This document shows positions 26,908-36,703 of a DNA stretch of 64,000 nucleotides, in pieces. Under the pieces are notes generated by a model. It made no database searches. It was not told the DNA's origin and was given only the letters and a program-made list of their open reading frames with translations. The number at the start of each line of letters is the position of its first letter. Within the stretch, counting starts at the first letter, position 1. Source of the DNA: Mangrovibacterium diazotrophicum (GTDB lineage Bacteria > Bacteroidota > Bacteroidia > Bacteroidales > Prolixibacteraceae); contig NZ_RAPN01000003.1 in the NCBI RefSeq assembly GCF_003610535.1, positions 293,804 through 357,803 of the forward strand, written 5' to 3'. A program made the position numbers and the translations under genes.

Positions 26908-29900
26908 ATGAAACTTAACCAGACTATGAATAAACTTGTAAAGTGCATTGGAGGATTGATACTGTTTATGGCGATTGTCGTAATTAGCAGTGCGGCGCCT
27001 GACCTGTCGAATATTACTCCAATTAAATTTCAATATTACACGACAAACGAAGGGCTTCCGCAAAATACGGTTGACTGCATTCTGAAGGACAAGCGTGGTT
27101 TTATGTGGTTTGGTACCTGGAACGGCTTGAGTAAGTTCGATGGCTATTCTTTCACCAATTTTCGTAGTGAATCAACTCCTGCCGAGCTGCCGAACAATTT
27201 TATTTATACCCTTTGCGAAGATTCAATTGGAAATATTTGGGTGGGAACCCGTAAGGGATTGACTTATTATATTTTCAATGAGAATCGGTTTTCGATCCCT
27301 GTTAGCCTGGAGCAGATTTTTTCATCATTTACGATTAACGATTTATTGATCGATAACAGCAACAAATTGTGGGTTGCAACCGCGAATAACGGGATTTGGA
27401 TCGTTGACCTAAAAAACGGGGATTCGGTACATAAGGTCGACGATGATTTACTTCCGAACCGTAATATCAACTGTTTTTATCTGCACGGTAATCGTTTGTT
27501 TATTGGTACCGACACCGGGATGGGAATCCTGGATGTGACAACGGAGAAGGTGATTCAGGATTACAGTCACTTATTACAAACCGTCCAAATTGTTAATGTC
27601 AATACAATCTTTATCGACTCGAGCGAGAATATCTGGGTCGGAACAAACTACGGGCTTTTTCAGCAAAACAAAGCTTCCGGCGAAACTTACGAATACTACC
27701 ACAACCCGGTTGATCCGGGCAGTCTGAACCACATGGCGACGACGTCGATTGTTGAAGATACAAATCACAATGTGATTATCGGAACCTACAGTGGACTCAA
27801 TTATTACCATCCTGAGACGAATTCATTTAGTCATTTGTCGCAGGGGAATCTGGAAAACGAGCACTTGAATAATCCATTTGTGAATAGCATATTGACTGAC
27901 ACTGATGGTAATGTTTGGATCGGTACAGACAAAGGAGGGGTAAATCATTATAACAGTCACCAAAAGCCGTTTTATTCGCTGGTGCACAATCCGGCAGATG
28001 CCAATAGCTTGAGCCACAATACGGTGAATTCTATTTTGAAAGAAGGTAATGTGCTTTGGGTTGGAACAGCCGGCGGAGGACTAAACAAGATAATTGGAAA
28101 CGGAGTTAGAGTGGAGCGACTAAACCTGGAACCCCGTAACTCAGTGTTGGTTGGAGACAATTTCGTGACAGCCATATTTCGCGGGAAGAAACAGAGTTTG
28201 TGGCTGGGAACCTGGGGGGCAGGGCTAAAACGATTGGTATCTAATAATAGTCAGAATATCATCTCCTATGTAAATGCAGGAGACACGGGTTTGTCCTCGA
28301 ACTTTGTTTCTTCGATTGCTCAATTGTCGGACAATAGCTTACTGGTTGGAACCGAAAGCGGACTAAATATTTTTCACATCGATGGGGAAACAGTTGATCG
28401 TGTCGATTCGAAACTTGACAGGGTTGAGCCTTTGGAGGTGGGCTGTTTGTTGATTGATTCGCAGAAACGAGTATGGATTGGTACCCGGAATGGCTTGTTT
28501 GTTTTGGACGCGAAATACCTGAAAGACTTTGACTCGTATGAAGATATACCGTTGCAGGTGTATTTAAACGACCCGGAAGATGAGACTACGATCCCCGGAA
28601 ATTACGTGATCTCTCTGATGCAGGCGAAAGACGGTACAATTTGGGTAGGCACGTACGGCCACGGAATCTGTTCCGTTTCAGAAAATGACAAGGGGACGTT
28701 GGCCTTCGTAAATTACGATCAGGCGAAAGGGCTCTGTAATAATGTTGCTTATGCGCTGCAGGAAGATCCGCATGGGAATATTTGGATCAGTACCGATAAA
28801 GGGTTGTCGAAATTTAGCCCGTCAGATAAGTCTTTTCAGAATTTCTTTGTCAAAGATGGTCTGTTGAATGACCAGTTTTACTGGTCGTCGTCCTATGCGG
28901 CAGCGGATGGAACACTTTATTTCGGCGGAATTGGGGGATTGAATTATTTCAAAGCCTCAGATATCGAGCTGTATCAGAAAATTGAAAAACCGGTATTTAC
29001 TTCATTTTCAATTTTCAACGAACCTGTTCAGATTGGCGCAAAATTTCATTCCAGCGTCATTCTTTCCAAGTCGATCTCTGAGACGGATAAACTGGAATTG
29101 TCTTACAAGGACGCGGTCATCTCAATCGAATTTTCAGCATTGGACTACTTTTTACCGGAGAAGGTCCGATACGAGTATAAAATGGAAGGGATAGATCAGG
29201 ATTGGGTCGAAGTTCCGGCGACGCGACGTTTTGCAAACTATACGAATTTATCGGGTGGTAATTACATTTTCCGTGTTCGGGCTTCGAACAGCGATGGGGT
29301 TTGGTCGGACGAAACGGCTGAGTTGAAAATAGTGGTGACGCCGCCATTCTACAATACAACATGGTTTCGCTTTTTGGTTGTCATGCTCGTCATTTTGTCG
29401 GTGATGGCCTATATCCGCTATCGTACCCGTTTCCTGCAGGAACAAAAGCGAAAACTGGAGCGTCAGGTATTGGAGCGCACCGAGCAGATCGAATTGCAAA
29501 AAGAAAAGCTTGAACAGCAGGCATTTCGGTTACAGCGAACAAACTTGCAGTTGGAAGAACGGCAAAAGTTGATTGAGGGGCAGAAGATCGAGTTGGAACA
29601 ACAGAACGCAAAAATCGGTCAGCAGCGGGATGAGTTAATGGAGTTGAATGAGAAAGTAAACCTGGTTAACCAATTGCGATTACGTTTTTTTACGAATATT
29701 TCGCACGAGTTTCGTACACCGTTGACGTTGATTATCGACCCGATTGAGCAACTGATGAAAACCCTGAAAGAAGACAAAACAGCGGTCAACACGTTGAAAC
29801 TTGTCAATCGGAATGCACAGCGATTGTTGCATTTGATCAACCAACTGATTTATTTTCGGCGTCTTGAAACGGGAAAAATGAATTTGCACGTGAGCAAAGG

Positions 29901-31275
29901 AGATCTCCGCCTATTCCTGTTCCAGATTTATGAGTCGTTTGGAGATTTGGCTCAGCACCAACATATCGATTACCGTTTCGATATGGCGGAAGCCGCTGAA
30001 GATACCTGGTTCGACGGCGAGAAAATGGAGAATATTTTTTACAACCTGCTGTCGAACGCTTTCAAATATACTTCGGAAGGTGGACAAATCAGTATGACGG
30101 CGGTTTTTGTGAAAGAAGCTGGGGCCAAAATAGACGCGCCTCATGTTTGTATCGAAATATCAGACACGGGGATGGGGATTGAGGAAGAGCACATGCCTTT
30201 TATTTTCGAGCGTTTTTTCCAGGCACCTTCCGAAAAAAATACCAATCTGAAGAGTTCCGGTATTGGTTTGGCGCTGACTTTCGAGTTGGTACAAGCGCTT
30301 CGGGGACACATTGATGTGGAGAGTAAAAAAGGGAAAGGCAGCAAATTTATTGTGCGGTTACCATACACCTCAGATCGTTTTGACGAGAAGGAGCTGGATC
30401 AAACTGCAGTGCCGGCTGAAGTTAATTTGCAGGGACGGGTAGATGTACTGCTCGAGAATATGGTTTTCTCGAATACTGCTGATGAAGATCTGGATGATCG
30501 GGAGGATTTGCCGGCAAAATCGAATCCGCTGGTGCTGGTGGTTGAAGACAACTTCGATCTTCGGTCGTTCCTGATGCAAACCTTGCGAACCGAATACCGC
30601 CTGATTGGTGCAGAAAATGGGAAAGAGGGTCTGGCACTAGCCAAAAAATATTCGCCTGATTTGATTATCAGCGATGTGATGATGCCGATTATGGATGGGA
30701 TGGAACTTTGTAGCCGACTGAAAAAGGACATCCAAACCAGTCATATTCCGGTGATCTTGCTCACGGCTCAAAATATGATCGAGAACTGGATCGAAGGATT
30801 GGAAACAGGAGCCGACGATTACATTCCTAAACCTTTCAATTTGCAAGTACTGCAGGCACGCATGCAAAACTTAATAGACAGCCGGCGACGTTTGAAAAAA
30901 ATGTTTAGTAGTCCGCAGGAAGTTGATGTCGACAAATTGACAAACAGTAGCGTCGATGAGGAATTCTTGAGTAAGGTTTATGCTGTGTTGGAAAAATCCT
31001 ATCAAAATCCGGAGTTTTCAGCTAGTCAATTCGCTTCGGAAATGTTCATGAGCCGAAGTTTGTTGTACAAGAAGATCCGGGCGATTACCGATCTGAATAT
31101 TTCCGATTTTATCAATTCGTTCAAGTTAAAAAAGGCTGTTGAACTAATCCGGGAGAACAAGCAGCCTATATCAGAAGTTGCGTTTCAGGTTGGTTTCAAC
31201 GATCCTAAATATTTCAGCCGAATATTTAAAAAGTTTTATGGAATGACGCCGACAGAATTTTCCGGTTTGGAATAA
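26908..31275 (+). CDS. Hybrid two-component system sensor/regulator (HTCS) of the arabinan PUL
   Basis: A 1455-residue one-protein signalling system in the inner membrane. In order: signal peptide (1-30); a periplasmic double beta-propeller of Reg_prop repeats with recurrent G-N-I-W-V/I-G-T motifs (about 40-700); a Y_Y_Y domain (about 740-815); a membrane helix (about 820-840) and a coiled coil (840-925); a histidine kinase with the phospho-acceptor H near 933 in NISHEFRTPLTLI and ATPase motifs NLLSNAFKYTSEGG and GMGIEEEHMPFIFERFF; a receiver domain (about 1208-1325, Asp in IISDVMMPIMDGME); and an AraC-type DNA-binding domain (1355-1455, ending FKKFYGMTPTEFSG). By analogy with other HTCS it senses an oligosaccharide, here probably arabino-oligosaccharides, and activates the SusC/D operon downstream. 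Confidence 0.97.
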   Translation: MKLNQTMNKLVKCIGGLILFMAIVVISSAAPDLSNITPIKFQYYTTNEGLPQNTVDCILKDKRGFMWFGTWNGLSKFDGYSFTNFRSESTPAELPNNFIYTLCEDSIGNIWVGTRKGLTYYIFNENRFSIPVSLEQIFSSFTINDLLIDNSNKLWVATANNGIWIVDLKNGDSVHKVDDDLLPNRNINCFYLHGNRLFIGTDTGMGILDVTTEKVIQDYSHLLQTVQIVNVNTIFIDSSENIWVGTNYGLFQQNKASGETYEYYHNPVDPGSLNHMATTSIVEDTNHNVIIGTYSGLNYYHPETNSFSHLSQGNLENEHLNNPFVNSILTDTDGNVWIGTDKGGVNHYNSHQKPFYSLVHNPADANSLSHNTVNSILKEGNVLWVGTAGGGLNKIIGNGVRVERLNLEPRNSVLVGDNFVTAIFRGKKQSLWLGTWGAGLKRLVSNNSQNIISYVNAGDTGLSSNFVSSIAQLSDNSLLVGTESGLNIFHIDGETVDRVDSKLDRVEPLEVGCLLIDSQKRVWIGTRNGLFVLDAKYLKDFDSYEDIPLQVYLNDPEDETTIPGNYVISLMQAKDGTIWVGTYGHGICSVSENDKGTLAFVNYDQAKGLCNNVAYALQEDPHGNIWISTDKGLSKFSPSDKSFQNFFVKDGLLNDQFYWSSSYAAADGTLYFGGIGGLNYFKASDIELYQKIEKPVFTSFSIFNEPVQIGAKFHSSVILSKSISETDKLELSYKDAVISIEFSALDYFLPEKVRYEYKMEGIDQDWVEVPATRRFANYTNLSGGNYIFRVRASNSDGVWSDETAELKIVVTPPFYNTTWFRFLVVMLVILSVMAYIRYRTRFLQEQKRKLERQVLERTEQIELQKEKLEQQAFRLQRTNLQLEERQKLIEGQKIELEQQNAKIGQQRDELMELNEKVNLVNQLRLRFFTNISHEFRTPLTLIIDPIEQLMKTLKEDKTAVNTLKLVNRNAQRLLHLINQLIYFRRLETGKMNLHVSKGDLRLFLFQIYESFGDLAQHQHIDYRFDMAEAAEDTWFDGEKMENIFYNLLSNAFKYTSEGGQISMTAVFVKEAGAKIDAPHVCIEISDTGMGIEEEHMPFIFERFFQAPSEKNTNLKSSGIGLALTFELVQALRGHIDVESKKGKGSKFIVRLPYTSDRFDEKELDQTAVPAEVNLQGRVDVLLENMVFSNTADEDLDDREDLPAKSNPLVLVVEDNFDLRSFLMQTLRTEYRLIGAENGKEGLALAKKYSPDLIISDVMMPIMDGMELCSRLKKDIQTSHIPVILLTAQNMIENWIEGLETGADDYIPKPFNLQVLQARMQNLIDSRRRLKKMFSSPQEVDVDKLTNSSVDEEFLSKVYAVLEKSYQNPEFSASQFASEMFMSRSLLYKKIRAITDLNISDFINSFKLKKAVELIRENKQPISEVAFQVGFNDPKYFSRIFKKFYGMTPTEFSGLE

Positions 31276-31290
31276 TTTTCAGAATATCAG

Positions 31291-31308
31291 TGGTTTGTGT
31301 GGTTTGTT
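31291..31308 (+). repeat. Period-9 direct repeat downstream of the regulator gene
   Basis: TGGTTTGTG is followed at once by TGGTTTGTT, 15 bases after the HTCS stop. Direct repeats at about one helical turn are what AraC-type dimers bind, so this could be an operator for the PUL, but no second site was found. Confidence 0.35.
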
Positions 31309-31424
31309 TTTGAGGTGGATAATTGAATTCCTGTTTTGTCCACTTCAAATATTCTTAAGTCCTCCTTTGGCAAATCAAGCCAATCTAATTTTAGGGTACT
31401 TAATTAACGACACAAACCAAACTT

Positions 31425-31592
31425 ATGATGAAACTAAACGCTGTCGTCCTACACCTGATTTTTTCTTATATAGGTGTCTTCGCAATGTCTCAGGCAAATC
31501 TGCTTGCAGTACAAAAATCTACATTCAAAATAACATTTGATCCGCCGATAGGCGACGATACCCCAAAAGTACCGCCTGCAACGCTATGCTGA
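31425..31592 (+). CDS. 55-residue secreted peptide, unknown
   Basis: An ATG-ATG start opens a 55-codon frame. The product has a convincing signal peptide (MMKLNAVVLHLIFSYIGVF, likely cleaved near the following AMSQA or NLLA) and a short mature part with KSTFKITFDPPIGDDTPKVP and a final PATLC. It lies alone in the 473 bases between the regulator and the surface lipoprotein. The mature F-x-P-P motif followed by P-K recalls the start of DUF928-like secreted proteins, a weak impression only. It could be a processed peptide, a leader ORF, or a truncated gene. Confidence 0.4.
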   Translation: MMKLNAVVLHLIFSYIGVFAMSQANLLAVQKSTFKITFDPPIGDDTPKVPPATLC

Positions 31593-31748
31593 TTTGGTAT
31601 TTGGGCTTCCTGCGAATTCATTCATCACAATTTGAAGGATTCGGTATAACAGCAGTCCATATCAATAAATCAAACCAGCATGTCGGGCACAAGATAAACG
31701 AACCATATATAATTAGTAGACGAAATAACTTCAATCAAATTTAAACTT

Positions 31749-33449
31749 ATGAAAATAACTAAACTGATGAGATACGCTTTAGGCGTAGCAGTCATTGCAG
31801 CATTTAGCTTAGTTGGGTGTGAAAAGATGGATATTTATACGATCGATTCACCCTCCGACCTGCAAGCAAGGATCGACTCAATTGCAGCAGCAAAAGCAAG
31901 TGTTGATACAGGTGACACGACTTACATTGACATCGCTACAGCGATTGTCGGAGCTGAAGATTATAGCGCAGCTTGGTGGGCATACTTTTCTGATTACTTC
32001 ACAGCTCCAACAAACAAACTGTTGCATTTGGAATTTGTGAACCACAATGGTGGTAGCACAAACAACTGGAATAACTGGAACCTCGCTATTGTCAATGTTG
32101 ATGATCGCGACGCCGATGACTATTCCGAATACTTTCTTTTGCGTTCGGATGCTTACGGCTGGGGGAACGATGATTTCGACTTAAGTATGGTAACCAATGA
32201 CTATCCGGACACCGACGGTGATGGAGATGTCTGGAACGATTTCCGTACGACGATGGATGGTGCATACGTTACCATTGACGTGGACCACTCGGCCACCGGT
32301 AATGTTTATGTAACTGCGACTGCAGTTGGAACAAATGGTACAACGATAACTGAAACCTACCAACAACCTGTTTCTGCAACTGATGATATTGTGGCTTTCC
32401 TTGTTTGCGATGCCAGCTACTTCGAAATGAAACAAGCTTACCTTATACCTTCTAAGGTGACGGTTGTTGAAGATGTTAACCCGGTTTCGATCACGGTTAC
32501 AGGTGCTCCTTCTGCTGTTGAATTAGGTGATGAGAACTTCTGGGGCGATGCCATTGCCACTGTTACTTACGCTGACGGTTCTTCAGAAGAAGTTGATTCT
32601 ACAGATATTTCATTCACCGTAATTCCTGACATGACGACCCTCGGTGAAAAGACTGTTATTGTAGCATACAACAAAACAAAACAAGGCGAATACTGCCCGG
32701 CTGTATCAACCTATTACAACCTGGAAGTAACTAACCCGGTAGCGAGCATGGTGGTTACTACGCTGCCTGACCAAACAACTTACTATTACTACAGTAGCGC
32801 TGCTGCGTTCAATAGTACGGGCCTTGTCGTAACAGCGACTTACTCGGATGGAACAACCGGTGTGTTGGCAAACGAAACCCTTATGTTTGAGGTTCCGCAG
32901 GCGGAAGGTTCACAAGATGTGATCATTTCTTATGTTGGTGCAACAGGCACAGTAACGACGACTTGTCCGGTTACCGTAGTGATGGGTGTTGCAGAGGTAG
33001 GAGCCCAAGACTATACCAACGGTTGGTGGACGACATTCTCACCAGAATACAATGTTCCTTCAGGTGGCTCAACTGTAATTAAAATGTACTGCAAATCTGA
33101 TAATCTGGCTAACTGGCACAGCCCATGTACAATCCTTCGCAATACTGCTTTAGTTGAAAGTGCAGTGGTTCGTATGGATAACTTCGGATGGGGAACCGGT
33201 TATGAAGGTAATGCCAACCTGGTGGCTACCAGTGATTGGAATTGGGATATTTTCACGGCAAGTATTAGCAATTCAGTGATTGTCATCACGGTGACCAATA
33301 ATGGCGACAATACTGCTAATATTCGTTACGATGTTACTTACGCTAGCGGCGAGACCCATTTCCAGGAATATGCCGGTATAACCGTAGACAGTGCTGATTT
33401 GAATTGCGCTATCGTAACTGAAGAGTCCTACCTAGTAATTTTCGAATAA
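31749..33449 (+). CDS. Surface lipoprotein with two copies of an unnamed module flanking Ig-like domains
   Basis: This 566-residue lipoprotein (lipobox AFSLVGC, Cys24) is probably a surface glycan-binding protein of the arabinan PUL. Module A covers about residues 65-232 (VGAEDYSAAWWAYFS, later DAYGWGN and a final LVCDASYFEM). Two Ig-like domains follow at about 243-325 and 330-412 (TVTYADGSSEEVD and VTATYSDGTTG). Module B, about 415-566, repeats module A (VGAQDYTNGWWTTFS, DNFGWGTGYEG, IVTEESYLVI). Aromatic residues are conserved between the copies, as expected for sugar contacts. It precedes susC by 25 bases. I do not recognise the repeated module as a named family. Confidence 0.8.
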   Translation: MKITKLMRYALGVAVIAAFSLVGCEKMDIYTIDSPSDLQARIDSIAAAKASVDTGDTTYIDIATAIVGAEDYSAAWWAYFSDYFTAPTNKLLHLEFVNHNGGSTNNWNNWNLAIVNVDDRDADDYSEYFLLRSDAYGWGNDDFDLSMVTNDYPDTDGDGDVWNDFRTTMDGAYVTIDVDHSATGNVYVTATAVGTNGTTITETYQQPVSATDDIVAFLVCDASYFEMKQAYLIPSKVTVVEDVNPVSITVTGAPSAVELGDENFWGDAIATVTYADGSSEEVDSTDISFTVIPDMTTLGEKTVIVAYNKTKQGEYCPAVSTYYNLEVTNPVASMVVTTLPDQTTYYYYSSAAAFNSTGLVVTATYSDGTTGVLANETLMFEVPQAEGSQDVIISYVGATGTVTTTCPVTVVMGVAEVGAQDYTNGWWTTFSPEYNVPSGGSTVIKMYCKSDNLANWHSPCTILRNTALVESAVVRMDNFGWGTGYEGNANLVATSDWNWDIFTASISNSVIVITVTNNGDNTANIRYDVTYASGETHFQEYAGITVDSADLNCAIVTEESYLVIFE

Positions 33450-33474
33450 TCAATAAGATAAAAATATTCAACCT

Positions 33475-36400
33475 ATGAAATATTCATATTTAATCCTGTT
33501 GGGACTACTGGCGCTGGCGCCGACAACATATGCCGAAGGTACCGGCAATGCCGACCAAATGTCCACGACTCAACCAGGCAACATCACAGTAAAAGGTCAG
33601 GTTACCGGGGAAGACGGTACCGGACTTCCAGGAGTTACCGTGGCTGTAAAAGGAACAAGTACTGGTACCATTACCGATATTGACGGAAACTATACGCTGG
33701 GTGGTTTGCCGGAAAATGCGACATTGGTTTTCTCGTTTGTCGGTATGGAAACGCAGGAAATACCCGTGAGCGGTAGCGTTATCAATGTTGTTTTGAAGGA
33801 AGCTTCGATCGGCTTGGAAGAAGTGGTTGCCATTGGTTACGGTACACAACGTAAAGTTGACCTTACCGGTTCTGTTGCCATTGTGAACACCGAAGACATG
33901 AAGAAGGTATCAAACTCGAATATCTCGACAATGCTTGAAGGTAAAGTTGCAGGTGTTCAGATTACAACCGACGGACAACCGGGAGCCGACCCAACCGTGC
34001 GTATTCGCGGTATCGGTTCATTCGGTAGCACCGCACCACTTTATGTGATCGATGGTGTACCAATGGGAACAACCATTCGCGACTTCTCGCCAAACGATAT
34101 CGAAACACTCCAGATCTTGAAAGATGCTTCTGCCGCTGCTATCTACGGTTCACGTGCTGCTAACGGTGTGGTAATCATCACTACCAAGCAGGGACAGAAG
34201 AACCAGGCAATGAAGATTGACTACAGTGGATACGTTGGATACGACCAGGTACAAAAGGACGTATATGATGTAATGGATGCCTACCAATATGCTGATTACG
34301 TTACCATGGCCTATGGCAATAGTGGCATGGATGTTCCGGCTGGATACGATCCGACAAGCACAAAATATGTTGATCCAAACGAAGTGAATACAAATTGGTT
34401 TGAAGAGGCATTTAAAACAGGCGAGCGCCAGAACCATAACATCAACCTATCGGGTGGTGGTGCAAATAACACTTACAACGTTGGTCTAGACTATTACAAA
34501 CAACAAGGAACAATGGTTGGTGCCGGACCGAACTTCGAACGTTACACAGCCCGTGTTAACAACTCGATGGATGTCAAATTTATCAAGATCAAAACCAACG
34601 TGGTTTATAGCCACAGTGATCAGGATAACATGGCGCTTAGTAATGCGAACGAGTATGTGCAGGGTTTATACGGTGCACAATATCCGGTGATGGCTTCGGC
34701 GCTGATCACACCTCCAAGTATCAAAGCTTACGATGAATCAACCTGGGTGCTCGACGATAAGATTTCGGCTGCGTCAGAATACAGCTACGACTCCTACGGT
34801 TTCGGTACTTATTATGATGATGTTCATGGCGACCTGCGTCTGACGAACGTTTTGCTGACTAACAGCTTGCTGAAACGGAATTCGAAAGTTGACCGCATCG
34901 TTGCTACCGGTTCTGTAAATGTTGACTTTATGGAGATGCTAAAAGTCAACAGTAAGAACCATAAGTTGTCCTACAATCTGAACTTGTCGCAAAGCAAAAC
35001 CTTTGTGAAGAACCTGACTTTCGTACCTGCATTTATCCAGAGTACAACAAACTACTTGTCAAAGAGCAACGAGGTACTGACACAACAGACTGTTAACTAC
35101 AGCGATGCGCTTGTTGAAAACACATTGAATTACGAAGGTGTATTCGGTCGCAATAATCTTAGTGTTGTTGTTGGTCAAACATTTGAACGCAATTACACTT
35201 ACATCCTTACCGGCACAGGTCATACCTTGTCTGAACCCTACTACCTGCATTTGGATAATGCTGAAGAAAAATCATCCTCAAGTTATGAGGAAGAAAGTTT
35301 GATGGCTTCTTATATCGGCCGTATCAACTATAATTTCGATGAGAAATACCTGCTTTCCGCAACTGTTCGTCGCGATGCTTCGAGCCGCCTTTCATCTGCC
35401 GACCGCGTGGGCTGGTTCCCTTCCGTTTCTGCAGGCTGGCGTTTGGAACGTGAAAACTTCTTCCCGGTTGCCGAATCAACAATCAACCTGTTCAAACTTC
35501 GCGCCAGCTACGGTGAGTTGGGAAATATCTCCAACCTTCCAGCGTACGGTTACACGGACACGATGTTGAGAGGAAACTACACTTATAGCTTTGGCAACAA
35601 TAAAGTTACCGGTTCATCTATTTCAAACTACGTGAACGAAGTGTTGATGTGGGAAAAGAAGAAAATGCTTGATTTAGGACTCGATTTGGCGATGTTCAAT
35701 AATAAGTTGGAGTTCACGCTGGGCTACTACAAAGCGATCTCTGAAGATCTTCACTATGATGTTGCGGTTCCGGCAGAGGCTGGTGTTACCAACACAACTG
35801 TTACAATGAACGCTGCAACCATGGAAAACTCAGGTTTTGAATTCCTGGCTGCTTATCACAACCGCGAACACGCCGTTAAATTTGATATCTCGGCTAACTT
35901 ATCAACCCTGGCCAACAAAGTAACCAAGTTAGGTGTGTTGGATAACCCGATTACAAGTGGCTACTGCCGCACCGAAGTAGGTCGCGAAGTGGGTGAATTC
36001 TACGGATTGATTTCAGAAGGTATCTTCCAGTCACAATCAGAGATTGACAACAATTATAACGAAGCAGGCGAATTAGTAACGCAGGCAGGAGCACAACCGG
36101 GTGATGTGAAGTACAAAGACGTGAACAACGATGGTGAAATTACCCTTGCCGGTGACCAAACATTCCTTGGAAGCGGTCTTGGAAAAATCCACTACGGCTT
36201 GAATGTTCGCGCTGAATGGAAAGGTTTCGACCTGAGTGTTGCCACTTACGGAGCTGCAAATTTCAAAGCAGTGGATTTTGTTGACGTTACTTTGCGTGGT
36301 TCATACGGTGCACTCAACAAGAGCGTTGATTTGTTGAATGCCTGGACAACGGAAAACACAACCACCAATGTGCCCCGCGTTGCCTACAAAACATCAAGCG

Positions 36401-36675
36401 CGATTACCAACGATTTGTTTAGCCAACGTTTCATTCAAAATGCGTCATACCTGAAAATAGCCAATATCGAAGTGGGCTACAACTTCCCTGATAAATGGTT
36501 CGGAAGTTATATTCACGGCGTTCGGATGTACGCTTCAGCTCAAAACGTAACTACATTCTCGAAATACAAAGGTTACAACGTTGACTTCGCCGGCGGTACA
36601 ATGACTCCTGGTTACAACTATGCTTCGTATCCAACGCCACGTACCATCATGTTCGGTGTAAACTTGTCATTCTAA
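33475..36675 (+). CDS. SusC/RagA-type TonB-linked outer-membrane transporter (arabinan PUL)
   Basis: A 1066-residue outer-membrane barrel that imports oligosaccharides with its SusD partner. In order: signal peptide (1-21), carboxypeptidase-regulatory-like domain (about 36-115, GQVTGEDGTGLPGVTVAVKG), TonB box/plug entry (IGLEEVVAIGYGTQRK), plug (MLEGKVAGVQI to YGSRAANGVVIITTK, about 118-242) and a barrel ending in the aromatic PRTIMFGVNLSF. No N-terminal STN domain is present, consistent with control by the HTCS rather than a sigma/anti-sigma relay. susD follows after 28 bases. Confidence 0.97.
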   Translation: MKYSYLILLGLLALAPTTYAEGTGNADQMSTTQPGNITVKGQVTGEDGTGLPGVTVAVKGTSTGTITDIDGNYTLGGLPENATLVFSFVGMETQEIPVSGSVINVVLKEASIGLEEVVAIGYGTQRKVDLTGSVAIVNTEDMKKVSNSNISTMLEGKVAGVQITTDGQPGADPTVRIRGIGSFGSTAPLYVIDGVPMGTTIRDFSPNDIETLQILKDASAAAIYGSRAANGVVIITTKQGQKNQAMKIDYSGYVGYDQVQKDVYDVMDAYQYADYVTMAYGNSGMDVPAGYDPTSTKYVDPNEVNTNWFEEAFKTGERQNHNINLSGGGANNTYNVGLDYYKQQGTMVGAGPNFERYTARVNNSMDVKFIKIKTNVVYSHSDQDNMALSNANEYVQGLYGAQYPVMASALITPPSIKAYDESTWVLDDKISAASEYSYDSYGFGTYYDDVHGDLRLTNVLLTNSLLKRNSKVDRIVATGSVNVDFMEMLKVNSKNHKLSYNLNLSQSKTFVKNLTFVPAFIQSTTNYLSKSNEVLTQQTVNYSDALVENTLNYEGVFGRNNLSVVVGQTFERNYTYILTGTGHTLSEPYYLHLDNAEEKSSSSYEEESLMASYIGRINYNFDEKYLLSATVRRDASSRLSSADRVGWFPSVSAGWRLERENFFPVAESTINLFKLRASYGELGNISNLPAYGYTDTMLRGNYTYSFGNNKVTGSSISNYVNEVLMWEKKKMLDLGLDLAMFNNKLEFTLGYYKAISEDLHYDVAVPAEAGVTNTTVTMNAATMENSGFEFLAAYHNREHAVKFDISANLSTLANKVTKLGVLDNPITSGYCRTEVGREVGEFYGLISEGIFQSQSEIDNNYNEAGELVTQAGAQPGDVKYKDVNNDGEITLAGDQTFLGSGLGKIHYGLNVRAEWKGFDLSVATYGAANFKAVDFVDVTLRGSYGALNKSVDLLNAWTTENTTTNVPRVAYKTSSAITNDLFSQRFIQNASYLKIANIEVGYNFPDKWFGSYIHGVRMYASAQNVTTFSKYKGYNVDFAGGTMTPGYNYASYPTPRTIMFGVNLSF

Positions 36676-36703
36676 ATTCAAAATCTAAAAATTGGGTAAC
36701 AAT

